Source of the DNA: Roseateles depolymerans
GTDB lineage: Bacteria > Pseudomonadota > Gammaproteobacteria > Burkholderiales > Burkholderiaceae_C
Assembly: GCA_003241055.1 (NCBI GenBank)
Contig: QFOD01000029.1
Span: 1-56,195 of the forward strand
DNA: 56,195 nucleotides
Direction of reading: 5' to 3'
The notes under the pieces were generated by a model. It was given only the letters and a program-made list of their open reading frames with translations, made no database searches and was not told where the DNA came from. A program made the translations under genes and the position numbers. This document shows positions 47,961-56,114 of the stretch, piece after piece; within the stretch, counting starts at the first letter, position 1, and each line of letters opens with the position of its first letter.

Positions 47961-49126
47961 CCGGCGCGCGTCCGCCCGACCAGTTCGTTCGGGCCGGCGA
48001 TGGCCGGGGAGGCAGCTATGGCCGCGGCCACCCCCGCAGCGGCCACGGGGCCCACCTTCACGCGGTCAGGACGGTCAGGGAAGCGCGGCCCGAACAGGCC
48101 TTGCAGCCAGGAGCAGGCCTGCTCGGCGTTGCCAGCGTCCAGCGCCGCCTGGAGCCGGCGCCCCAGATCCTCGAATCGCGATGCCGCGTCTTCTACCAGG
48201 TCCACCTCGTCGCTGCCCTTGCGCAGGCGGTCGGTCAGCGACTCCTTGTCGTTGATCGGGTTGTTGACGCCCTTGCGCAGCGCCGCCGGCAGCTGCTTGA
48301 CGACGTCGACCAGCGCCTGGTCGTCGCGACGATCCTGCTTCACGAACAGCGGCGCCGCCGCTGCCATCAGCAGGATGGAGCTGGGGCCGCCCGACTTCCA
48401 GGTCCAGTCGCGGTAGGCCTTGATGTAGCGCACGACACGGCGCAGCTGCTCGCCGCGAGCTTCGACCTGGTCCACGAACCATTCCTTCACCGGACGGGGG
48501 TCGGAGTGGATCCAGCCGTCGTCGCGGTGGGCCAGCAGCACCTTCGTCTTGGGCAGGTCCTCCCAGCTGTCCATCGCCGCTTCGGCGAAGTTGCGGATTC
48601 CATCGAGGGTGGCGCGCAGCGCGTTCTCTGCCTTCACCAGGGTCTCGAACTCGTTGTCCGGGATCGCGTACAGCGGGATGTCAATGTGCGCGAGGTCGTT
48701 GATCTCCACGCGGATGCACGTGGGCTTGCGGGACTGCTTCCAGCCCTTTTCCTTGACGAGGTCGGCCAGGGCCTTCTCCGCCATTCCGAAAAAGTCGGCG
48801 GCTGCCACGCTGGGGCTGTCGGTCTGGCTCAGAAAGCTGAGTGGCAGGTAGCACCCATCATCGACGTCGGCTTGCTGAGGATACTGCGCCGGCGCGTTCA
48901 GCGTCTTGTAGGCCCAGGAGCCCTGGGTAAAGAAGCGCGGCTGCGGGATCTTGCCGGGGTGACCCTCGGCCGCGTAGACGCGGGGGATGCCGTCTCGAAG
49001 GGCCATCCGTACTTCGTTCTTGGCCCCGGCGATCTCAAGGCGGTCTTGGTCACGCAGGTTCAGGTTGCCGAAGAGGCAGGGTTCGAGTTCGACTTCTGCG
49101 TAGAAAAGGGCGCTTAGGTTCAGCAT
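47957..49126 (-). CDS. dncV: DncV-like CD-NTase (cyclic dinucleotide synthase)
   Basis: A 389-aa CD-NTase closely patterned on Vibrio DncV: FFTQGSWAYKTLNAP with Gly69-Ser70, then ADVDDGCYLPLSF with Asp87 and Asp89, a third Asp149 in HIDIPLYAIP, DGWIHSDPRPVKEWF and GGPSSILLMAAA. DncV-type enzymes make 3'3'-cGAMP. The chain ends in Gly (GRTRAG), as required for Cap2-mediated thioester transfer. It heads the operon dncV-cap2-cap3 but no effector gene lies in that operon; capV is on the facing strand. ATG 49126 (MLNLSALFYAE) was chosen over an upstream in-frame Met at 49201 because the extra residues are Arg/Ala-rich and unlike the family. Confidence 0.9.
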   Translation of the reverse strand: MLNLSALFYAEVELEPCLFGNLNLRDQDRLEIAGAKNEVRMALRDGIPRVYAAEGHPGKIPQPRFFTQGSWAYKTLNAPAQYPQQADVDDGCYLPLSFLSQTDSPSVAAADFFGMAEKALADLVKEKGWKQSRKPTCIRVEINDLAHIDIPLYAIPDNEFETLVKAENALRATLDGIRNFAEAAMDSWEDLPKTKVLLAHRDDGWIHSDPRPVKEWFVDQVEARGEQLRRVVRYIKAYRDWTWKSGGPSSILLMAAAAPLFVKQDRRDDQALVDVVKQLPAALRKGVNNPINDKESLTDRLRKGSDEVDLVEDAASRFEDLGRRLQAALDAGNAEQACSWLQGLFGPRFPDRPDRVKVGPVAAAGVAAAIAASPAIAGPNELVGRTRAG

Positions 49127-49791
49127 GGGCAGATGGGCTTGAAGGGGACGGCACGCCGCGTCCAGACACGCCGCTTGGAGGCGCCGAGCCACCCTTTCCA
49201 CCCTTCAACCGTTAAACCGGCTACTGCTCGAAAGCGTGTTGAGGATCTCGACCGCAACACACATGCAGATGACGTTAGGATTTTCAACAGTCGCAACAGC
49301 CAATATAGGGTTAATGCCCATATGCCGAGCTGGCACTCCAACCTGTCCTTGCCCGCCAGCGCATAGGCCGCCCCCATGCCCGGTACATCGTTCGCCTGCA
49401 GCCCGTGGAGACCCTGCCTTTGACTGCCCATTTCTCCTTCAGCGCAGATCAGCTGCTGCGGTGCGCAGAGCGGGCTGTCTTGGACACCGAGTTCGCTTAG
49501 CCCTGGACAGGCTGAACAGTTGGAGTTCAGCAAGATGTTCAGCACGACTGACAGGTCGCAAGCTTTCAGCACGGCTCCCAAGCGTTCGGCGAGGTGGTCA
49601 GCGCGCATGCGTGTTGCAGCTCGAAAACGGGGAGCGGTGGCAGCGAAGCTAGATACACGTCCCGGCCATGATCGCCCGGCGCGCGACACTCCGCGAAGCG
49701 GATGACTGGAGAACTGGTCAGCGTCATTCGCGGCTGTAAGCCAGAGTGATTGCCGCGTCTGTCACCGGTCATTCGTCAAGCGCTGGTTCGT

Positions 49792-49814
49792 GCTGGCTCA
49801 CGTGTTGAGCCAGC
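49792..49814. promoter_or_regulatory. Perfect 9-bp inverted repeat
   Basis: GCTGGCTCA (49792-49800) and TGAGCCAGC (49806-49814) form a perfect nine-base stem with a five-base loop. It lies 105 bases upstream of the MerR-like gene and is not followed by a T-run, so an operator is as likely as a terminator. Confidence 0.5.
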
Positions 49815-49883
49815 CGCTCCCGAAAATCAATCGTTGCGATGGGTTCGAGGTTGGGTGCGGCACCCGATCTCGAACTCGACTTC

Positions 49884-49896
49884 GGGTACGATACCC
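49884..49896. promoter_or_regulatory. Palindrome upstream of MerR-like gene
   Basis: GGGTA-CGA-TACCC forms a perfect palindrome 22 bases before the ATG of the MerR-like gene. MerR-family proteins bind such dyads between -35 and -10. A self-controlled operator is plausible but unproven. Confidence 0.4.
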
Positions 49897-49918
49897 ATAC
49901 TCAAAACTGCCTCAGGCA

Positions 49919-50446
49919 ATGACCTATCTGGCGACCTCAGACGTATGCCGGCTGACCGGCCTGTCCACGGACAAGCTCCGTGAATGGACGAGCCGGCGAT
50001 CGTTGATTCCCGCCGACGTGCCGTCGAAGCAGCAGGGTTCGCCGGCGCGCTACGGCTGGGCCACCGTGCTCGTCCTTCGCTTGGCGGTGGTCATGCGAGA
50101 CCAGTTTCACGTCGAACTCCAGGCCAACAGCAGCTTGTTCGCGGGCCTTCGCAAGGAACTGTCGAAGCGGCCCTTCCTTTCGCTTCGTGGACACTCGCTC
50201 GCGCTGCAGGGCGCCGGTACCTGGGCATTGGTCGAGGACGGAGATGTGCCGCCTGGAGATGCCCTGCTGATCCGGTTGGACCCCCATTTGGCTGCGATAT
50301 CGGCCGGCTTTCCGCAGCGCGACTTGGCCCGCGCTGGCCAGCAGCGGGATCTGTTTCCCCTCGCTGGCTTGGCTTCGACCGGTCGCAAGGCTTCCGTCGA
50401 GCCGCAGGCCGGCAAGCCGGCCGTGGATCGCCGGAGGTCGGCATGA
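49919..50446 (+). CDS. MerR-like HTH regulator of restriction cassette
   Basis: A 175-aa protein. The first 65 residues match a MerR-type winged helix: MTYLATSDVCRLTGLSTDKL then REWTSRRSLIP (T-x-x-V-x-x-L-T-G-L-S-x-x-x-L-R-x-W), including a wing-like ARYGWATVLVLRLAVVM. The rest has no metal-binding cysteines and is partly hydrophobic, so it is not a metal sensor. A palindrome lies just upstream. The methyltransferase gene begins 22 bases after the stop, so it most likely times restriction-system expression. Confidence 0.7.
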   Translation: MTYLATSDVCRLTGLSTDKLREWTSRRSLIPADVPSKQQGSPARYGWATVLVLRLAVVMRDQFHVELQANSSLFAGLRKELSKRPFLSLRGHSLALQGAGTWALVEDGDVPPGDALLIRLDPHLAAISAGFPQRDLARAGQQRDLFPLAGLASTGRKASVEPQAGKPAVDRRRSA

Positions 50447-50468
50447 CGCGGCGGTCGACGGGACAGCC

Positions 50469-53400
50469 ATGATGTCCAAGGTTGAACAATGGCTGGAACA
50501 ACTCGGCTACGCGAGCGAACCGGAATCGCTGCACCGAGCCGGCCGGGAGGTTGATGGCAACCACCCCTATGCCCTGGAGATCCGCAGCCTGCTAAGTAAG
50601 GACGGCGTCGTTCGCGCGAAGGCGGTATTCGATGTCGAGGGCGTGCCGACGGTGGTCTTCGTCGGCGGCGACGGTCACCTCCTGACCCCTGAGCAACTCG
50701 ATGACGCGCGTAAGCGGATCTGGAACCAGAACCTGGCGACTGTCGTCGTCGACGTGCGAGGTGACGGCGCCGATGTTCTTCCCGTGCGCAAACTGGCGGC
50801 TCGGCAACGCCTGGAGCTGTCCAACGCGTCCGCAGATGGCCCGTTCTCGGTGGCAGAAGTGTCGTCCGCTGGGCTGACGCGCAGACTTCCGCAATGGTTC
50901 GACGTCAAAGCGAGGGTGGACCAGCAACTGCTGGGCAATCTGTCGGCGACTGTCAAGCTGCTCACTGAAAGGGGCTTCGCCGCCGTCCCCGCCAAGCCCG
51001 ATCGTCGCCGGTTGGCTGAGCTCTTGATGGGACAGGTGCTCTTCGTCAGCTACCTGGAACATCGCGAGATCGCGGGCCCGACATACCGGCAACGCCGGCA
51101 AGTCGAGCAGCTGCAGAACCTGGTTTCGGCATGCGATCGCAGCGGTGTCAGGCATCTGATCGACCGACTTCGCAAGGACTTCAACGGCGACTTTCTTGGT
51201 GATGATCGTCACGACCCCTGGTCAGCGATCTCGGACGACGGCTTCGGCCTGCTGTCGCAGTTCCTCAGTCACACCGACATGGAGACGGGCCAAGGCGCGT
51301 TCTGGAACTACGACTTCAGCTACATCCCGGTGGAACTGCTGTCAGGGGTCTATGAGTCCTTCCTGACGCCGCAGCAGCAGGCCGAGCATGGGGCCTACTA
51401 CACACCGCGGAACCTGGCCATGTTCGCCGTCGACCAGGCGTTGGCCAATTCTCCGGACCCGCTGTCCGAGACGCTTTTTGATGGCGCGTGCGGCTCGGGC
51501 ATCCTGCTGACCACGGCCTACCGGCGGCTGATCGCACACGCCGAAGCGAAGCGCGGTGCGCAGCTGGGCTTCGCAGAGCGAGGCCAACTGTTGAAGGATC
51601 GGATCTTCGGCGGCGACATCAATTTCATGGCGTGCCGGGTCACTGCGTTCAGCCTGTACCTGTCGCTGCTGGAAGGTTTGCATCCCAAAGACATCCTGGA
51701 GGCCCAGGATAGAGATGGCACCAAGCTCCCATCGCTGAGTGGCACCAACCTGTGCCACGGTCCTGAGGCCGACTTTTTCGGTCCGGCCCATCCCTTTGCG
51801 GGTCGGGGCTTCAGCCTGATCATCTCCAACCCACCATGGGCGGAACCCAAGGGCGAGACGTTTACCAGCGCCGATGCGTGGGCGGAGACCGCCAAGGCCC
51901 CGTTCGTACGGCGACAGTTGGCAGGCGCATTTGCGCTGAAGGCGCTGGAGTTTTTGAACCCAAGCGGTCGCGCGTGCCTCATCCTGCCCATCGGGCAGTT
52001 GCTCGCCCCTTCAAGCGAAGCGTTCGTCGCCCGTTTGATGACCGCGTACCGCCCACGGCGAGTGGTGAACTTCGGCGACCTCCAAGGACTGCTGTTCCCG
52101 ACCGCGGAGAACACCTGCCACGTCTTCGTTGGAGAGAAGCGGCAACCGACGGTGGTACTGGTGCCGACGGGCAAAGTTGATCAGCTTGATCCACGTCCGC
52201 TGCTGCGCGTGCCCTTCGGTGAGAGTTTCGATTACTGCGTCCCCAAGGCCGACATGAGCCTGGCGCTTGGCCGGCTGACGATGCAGTCGGCAGATCGCCA
52301 CACCGTGCAGACGCGCGATGTGATCGAGGATCCCCAGCTGCTTGTCACCTTCATGTGGGGTGACGCGCAGGACTTGGCCATCGTCACCAGACTGTCCGCC
52401 CGCGGCACGTTCGCTGATTTCTGGCGAGGCCCCAAGAACAGCCGTCGCTGGGTGACTCGCAAAGGCGTTCATTGCAACGACAGCAGCCGCGAGGCGGTGA
52501 GCGCGGCGCCGCTCAAGAAGCTTTCCTTCATCGAAGTGGAGGCGTTGCGTGCCGGCTCACCGGTGCTGCACTCGGACTTGCTGCGGCCTTGGCCAGAAGA
52601 CAAGCCAACCGTCGTAGGCCTCACCGACGAAGTTTGGGATGCGTTCAAGGGGCCACGCGTTGTATTCACGGATGGCTTTTCGAGGGAAGAGCAAAGTGTT
52701 CGCGCGGTCTACGTCGAGCAGCCAGCCTCCTTCACCCACAGCATTGGCGTCATCCACGGTCCTGAGGGCGACGCTGCGCTGCTCAAGTTTGTGGCGGTCT
52801 ACCTGCGATCCAGCCTGGGCCGGTATTTGCTGATGCTGCGGGGCTGGAAGATGTTGTGCGAGCGCAATGCCGTGCATCTCTCCGACATCGAGACGTTCCC
52901 GTTCTTCGACGTCGGCGCCGCCCCCGATCCCGTCAAGGCGAAGCGAGCGCTGGATCGGGTGGCCGCCCGCATGGATGCTCTTGCGCAACTGGATGAGCTG
53001 AGTCAGGCCGATGCCTACGACGCCCAGCGGGAAGACCTTGATGCTGCCGTCTACGAGTACTTCGGCTTGAGCAAGCAGGAGCAGCGCCTGGTGACAGAGA
53101 CGGTCGAGGTGCTGGCGACTTCCATCCGCCCGCGTACGTTCAGGAGCCTGGACACGCCTGCGCAGGGGCGCATTCAACCTCGACAGGTCGACGACTATGC
53201 AAAGACGCTGGGCGATGCCCTCGGTAGCTGGCGCGACCGGATGGGAGGTGCTGGCCGGTTCACCGTCAGCACGCTGGTCTCGCAAGCCAATACCGTAGGC
53301 GCCGCGGGCATCGTTCGGATCGCCTACAGCGGTGACGAGACGTCGCCGTCGCGAGTCGACGCGACGGTCAGCGACCAACTCGTGCTTCTGACGCTGAAGG

Positions 53401-53612
53401 AGCTGCGCTCCGCGGGCCTGCGGACGGTCAGCTCAGGCGCCGCGCTGGACCTCGTGCCGGACACCCATGTGTGGGTCGGCGATCTGCTGTATTTCGTGCG
53501 GCCCATGAACCGTCGCAGCTGGACCAATCGCCAAGCCTTGCGAGATGCCGAGCGGATCGTGCGCATGGTCTCGGCGCCGCAAGTCTCCAAAGAGGTGGAG
53601 GACGTCGCTTGA
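50469..53612 (+). CDS. Large Eco57I-like DNA methyltransferase (type IIG / defence methylase)
   Basis: A 1047-aa protein. An N-terminal region (1-200) of uncertain fold is followed by a helical lead-in ending YYTPR (310-314), AdoMet motif FDGACGSG (337-344), and catalytic NPPW (454-457). YYTPR, then D-x-A-C-G-S-G, then N-P-P-W is the order of gamma-class N6-adenine methylases of the Eco57I/PglX type. The last 400 residues probably include target recognition. It sits between a MerR-like regulator and a PD-(D/E)XK-like protein whose start overlaps its stop. A fused nuclease in the N-terminus is possible but no PD-(D/E)XK pattern is clear there. Confidence 0.82.
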   Translation: MMSKVEQWLEQLGYASEPESLHRAGREVDGNHPYALEIRSLLSKDGVVRAKAVFDVEGVPTVVFVGGDGHLLTPEQLDDARKRIWNQNLATVVVDVRGDGADVLPVRKLAARQRLELSNASADGPFSVAEVSSAGLTRRLPQWFDVKARVDQQLLGNLSATVKLLTERGFAAVPAKPDRRRLAELLMGQVLFVSYLEHREIAGPTYRQRRQVEQLQNLVSACDRSGVRHLIDRLRKDFNGDFLGDDRHDPWSAISDDGFGLLSQFLSHTDMETGQGAFWNYDFSYIPVELLSGVYESFLTPQQQAEHGAYYTPRNLAMFAVDQALANSPDPLSETLFDGACGSGILLTTAYRRLIAHAEAKRGAQLGFAERGQLLKDRIFGGDINFMACRVTAFSLYLSLLEGLHPKDILEAQDRDGTKLPSLSGTNLCHGPEADFFGPAHPFAGRGFSLIISNPPWAEPKGETFTSADAWAETAKAPFVRRQLAGAFALKALEFLNPSGRACLILPIGQLLAPSSEAFVARLMTAYRPRRVVNFGDLQGLLFPTAENTCHVFVGEKRQPTVVLVPTGKVDQLDPRPLLRVPFGESFDYCVPKADMSLALGRLTMQSADRHTVQTRDVIEDPQLLVTFMWGDAQDLAIVTRLSARGTFADFWRGPKNSRRWVTRKGVHCNDSSREAVSAAPLKKLSFIEVEALRAGSPVLHSDLLRPWPEDKPTVVGLTDEVWDAFKGPRVVFTDGFSREEQSVRAVYVEQPASFTHSIGVIHGPEGDAALLKFVAVYLRSSLGRYLLMLRGWKMLCERNAVHLSDIETFPFFDVGAAPDPVKAKRALDRVAARMDALAQLDELSQADAYDAQREDLDAAVYEYFGLSKQEQRLVTETVEVLATSIRPRTFRSLDTPAQGRIQPRQVDDYAKTLGDALGSWRDRMGGAGRFTVSTLVSQANTVGAAGIVRIAYSGDETSPSRVDATVSDQLVLLTLKELRSAGLRTVSSGAALDLVPDTHVWVGDLLYFVRPMNRRSWTNRQALRDAERIVRMVSAPQVSKEVEDVA

Positions 53613-54292
53613 GAGCTGGCGCAAACTGGGCAGGGGCGTTTCCACTGAAGTCGGCCACCGAGGCCGTTACGGCCATTTGCACGGCTTGGAAGTTCTACGC
53701 CAGCGCGCCGAGGCCGGATTTCAATCGCACCACGTCCGAGCCCAAGCTGACCAAGCTGCTCTGCTGCTACGTGCGCCGCGTCGTCGCACCGGATCTTGGT
53801 CTTCTTGGGACCTGGGCTGCAGAAAACGTCATTGCCGACCTCGATCCGGTAACTGGCGAGCTCATCGAAGAGCGGCGAACCGACATTCAGTACGGCTGGA
53901 ATGACGACGCAGCCAGGCAGCAGTTGGAGCTGGTCTTCGAGTTCAAGCGGCTGCGGGCGACCAAGGGCGACCGGAAACACTACCTGGGACACAAGGGCCT
54001 GCAGCGCTTCGTGACCGGGATCTACAGCGAAGGCCAGGAACGCGCGTTGATGGTCGGCATCCTGCTGGACTCCCAGACGGCGGTGCTGCCACCGCTAAAG
54101 GCGGAGTTCGCCGTCCCCGCCCAGGCTGCTCAACTGGCGCTCGTTCCGGCAGCTTCCGGAGCGCCGTTAATCCAGCCCGCAGCCTTTGCTCAGGCCGACT
54201 TCGATACCGAACATATGCGGCCGCCGCCGCGGGGTCATGCCTCAGGACGCATCAAGGTCTCGCACATGTTCCTTGAGTTCGCCTATGTGTAA
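53609..54292 (+). CDS. PD-(D/E)XK-like nuclease of the methylase cassette
   Basis: A 227-aa protein. Asp92 in RRTDIQYGW and Glu111-x-Lys113 in ELVFEFKRL form the D...E-x-K pattern of PD-(D/E)XK endonucleases, and an earlier conserved-looking Glu44 (SEPKLTKLL) sits in a helix as in that fold. A TTG at 53609 overlaps the methylase TGA (TTGA), giving tight coupling; an earlier frame overlapping the methylase by 140 bases is unlikely. It would supply the cutting activity missing from the methylase. Family not certain. Confidence 0.6.
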   Translation: MRAGANWAGAFPLKSATEAVTAICTAWKFYASAPRPDFNRTTSEPKLTKLLCCYVRRVVAPDLGLLGTWAAENVIADLDPVTGELIEERRTDIQYGWNDDAARQQLELVFEFKRLRATKGDRKHYLGHKGLQRFVTGIYSEGQERALMVGILLDSQTAVLPPLKAEFAVPAQAAQLALVPAASGAPLIQPAAFAQADFDTEHMRPPPRGHASGRIKVSHMFLEFAYV

Positions 54293-54602
54293 CGCCCATC
54301 AGCATGTTTCTGTTGGCGTTGACTTTGAAGCCCTCTCGGGTCGTATCAGTGGCTTTCGGCAAGGCCCGCTCGCAGGACTGCGTTCAGATCGCCCTGCTCG
54401 ATAGCTTGTCTAGGCGTCCGCCCGCCCAATGCACCGCAGGCTTGGGCGCCTACCGGTGACGGTATGCGCCGTTTTTGATGTTCGAGAGCTCAATCGCAGT
54501 GGCTTTGGGTGCTCGCAAACTGTATCCGTCCGGCCAACTCACCTTGAACGGCCCATGGCCGGCGTCCAGGATGGTGCCCACCAAACAAGTTAGGTGGACA
54601 CC
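54293..54602. other. Gene-free stretch before IS66
   Basis: About 310 bases with no gene. It must contain the left end of the IS66-type element, but I cannot place the inverted repeat with certainty. The sequence gtaacgcccatcagc, which covers the TAA stop of the preceding gene at 54290-54292, is loosely similar to IS66-type ends (GTAAGCGCCC...). If real, the element inserted exactly at the end of the nuclease gene. Confidence 0.3.
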
Positions 54603-54947
54603 ATGTCAGAAGCCAAGCCGGCCCGCCGCCGGCGTCACGATGCGGAGCTGAAGCGGCAAGTCATCGCCGCATGCGCGGCGCCAGGCGCTTCCGTGGCGCA
54701 GGTGGCGATGAGCTACGGCCTCAATGCCAATCTCGTTCACAAGTGGCGCCGCCTGGCTGCCGACGACGGTGAGATTCGCAACTCACCGGCCTTCGTCCCC
54801 GTATCGGTGGTCTCTGAGGTCCCGCCGTCTGCTCCGCCGCAGTCCATCGAACTGGAGCTGCAGCGCGGCGCGGTCCACGTCCGCGTGCGCTGGCCGATGA
54901 GTGGCGCGACGACCTGCGCCGCATGGCTGCGCGAGATGCTGCGTTGA
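54603..54947 (+). CDS. tnpA: IS66-family TnpA (accessory HTH protein)
   Basis: A 114-aa protein. The first part, RRRRHDAELKRQVIAACAAP then GASVAQVAMSYGLNANLVHK, is the IS66/IS3-like helix-turn-helix (A-x-V-A-x-x-x-G-x-N-x-x-x-x-x-K-W). The C-terminal IELELQRGAVHVRVRWP is also typical of IS66 OrfA. TnpA is required for IS66 transposition with TnpB and TnpC. It overlaps the start of tnpB. Intact. Confidence 0.88.
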   Translation: MSEAKPARRRRHDAELKRQVIAACAAPGASVAQVAMSYGLNANLVHKWRRLAADDGEIRNSPAFVPVSVVSEVPPSAPPQSIELELQRGAVHVRVRWPMSGATTCAAWLREMLR

Positions 54948-55276
54948 TCCGGGTCGACGCGCTGTGGCTGGCGGTCGAGCCACTGGACATGCGCTCCGGC
55001 ACCGAGGCCGCACTGCGGCGTGTGGTCGCTGTCTTCGGTGCTGCCCGGCCCCACCATGCCTACCTCTTCGCCAACCGCCGCGCCAACCGGATGAAGGTGC
55101 TCGTGCATGACGGCATCGGCGTGTGGCTGGCGGCTCGTCGCTTGAACGCCGGCCACTTCGTGTGGCCACGCGACGTGGCCGGCACGTTGAACCTGAACCG
55201 CGCCCAGTTCGACGCTCTGGTGCTGGGCCTACCCTGGCAGCACGTCGGCGAGGCCGGCGTCATCACGCTGCTGTAG
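54923..55276 (+). CDS. tnpB: IS66-family TnpB (OrfB)
   Basis: A 117-aa protein with the IS66 Orf2 signature: VDALWLAVEPLDMRSGTEAA, then HHAYLFANRRANRMKVLVHD and GVWLAARRLNAGHFVWP. It is a DNA-free accessory factor needed for transposition in some IS66 elements. ATG 54923 gives a 25-base overlap with tnpA; a TTG at 54944 (TTGA overlap) is an alternative. Intact. Confidence 0.9.
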   Translation: MAARDAALIRVDALWLAVEPLDMRSGTEAALRRVVAVFGAARPHHAYLFANRRANRMKVLVHDGIGVWLAARRLNAGHFVWPRDVAGTLNLNRAQFDALVLGLPWQHVGEAGVITLL

Positions 55277-55340
55277 CCCCGCGTCCATTGCGGCATGTGC
55301 CGATGGCCAGCTCGGTCTGCGCCGGGCAGCATCACGTCTC

Positions 55341-56114
55341 GTGATTGCAGATGACCTCGACACGCTCGATGCCCAGCAACTGCGCGATGCCCTGCGGGCC
55401 GCACGCGCCGAGGCTGCGTTCAAGCAAGCCGTCATCGACAAGCTCGCGCACGAGAACGCCATCCTCAAGCGGCTGAAGTTCGCCGCGCAGAGCGAGCGGT
55501 TCAGCGCCGAGCAGAAGAGTTTGCTGGACGAGACGCTGGACAGCGACCTGGCGGCCGTCGCCGCCGAGATTGAGGCGCTGCAGCCAGGGCGCGCCGCTGG
55601 CGAGCGGCAACAGCCTCGGCGAGAGAAGCTGCCGGCGCACCTGCCGCGCCGCGACGTGCGTCACGAGCCCGAGAACACCACCTGCGGTTGCGGCCAGGCC
55701 ATGCAGCGCATCGGCGAGGACGTGGCCGAGAAGTTGGACTACCAGCCGGGCGTCTTCACGGTAGAGCGCCACATCCGCGGCAAGTGGGTGTGTAAGTGCT
55801 GCGAGCGGATCGTGCAGGCGCCGGTCGCGCCACACATCATCGACAAGGGTCTGCCGACGACGGGCCTGCTGGCCCAGGTGCTTGTGGCCAAGTACCTCGA
55901 CCACCTGCCGCTGTACCGACAGGAAGCCATCTTCGAGCGCGCCGGCCACGCCATTGCTCGCTCCACGCTGGCACAGTGGGTCGGCGAGTGCGGCGTGCAA
56001 CTGCAACCGCTGGTGGACGCGCTGGCCGCGGAGCTGCTGCGCCAGCCGGTGCTGCACGCCGACGAGACGCCGGTGGCCATGCTCAAGCCTGCTGGGCAGG
56101 GGGGAGACGTTTGA
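55341..56114 (+). pseudogene. tnpC: IS66-family TnpC transposase, C-terminally truncated
   Basis: The first 250 codons of the DDE transposase: leucine-zipper-like start (LRAARAEAAFKQAVIDKLAH), the zinc-finger region with CGCGQAM and VCKCCERIV, then YLDHLPLYRQEAIFERAGHA and HADETPVAML carrying the first catalytic Asp. Homologous sequence breaks off after AMLKPA, where the next residues (GQGGDV) and a TGA are unrelated. The other two catalytic residues are missing, so the element is not autonomous. The break at about 56095 marks insertion or deletion by another element. Confidence 0.88.

Larger units (their letters stand above)
49127..49918. other. Gap between dncV and restriction cassette, no firm gene
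   Basis: This 792-base stretch divides the divergently oriented CBASS and restriction modules. Its composition is mixed, with a patch of lower GC near 49260-49325 that may hold the dncV promoter. A minus-strand frame (49120-49689) overlaps the dncV start and has Cys, Leu and Arg content unlike a folded family I know, so I do not call it a gene. Regulatory hairpins at its right end are listed separately. Confidence 0.4.

Noticed and set aside
49120..49689. Minus-strand frame of 189 codons overlapping the dncV start
   Set aside because: No family pattern, no signal peptide, uneven composition, and it would overlap the likely dncV start region.
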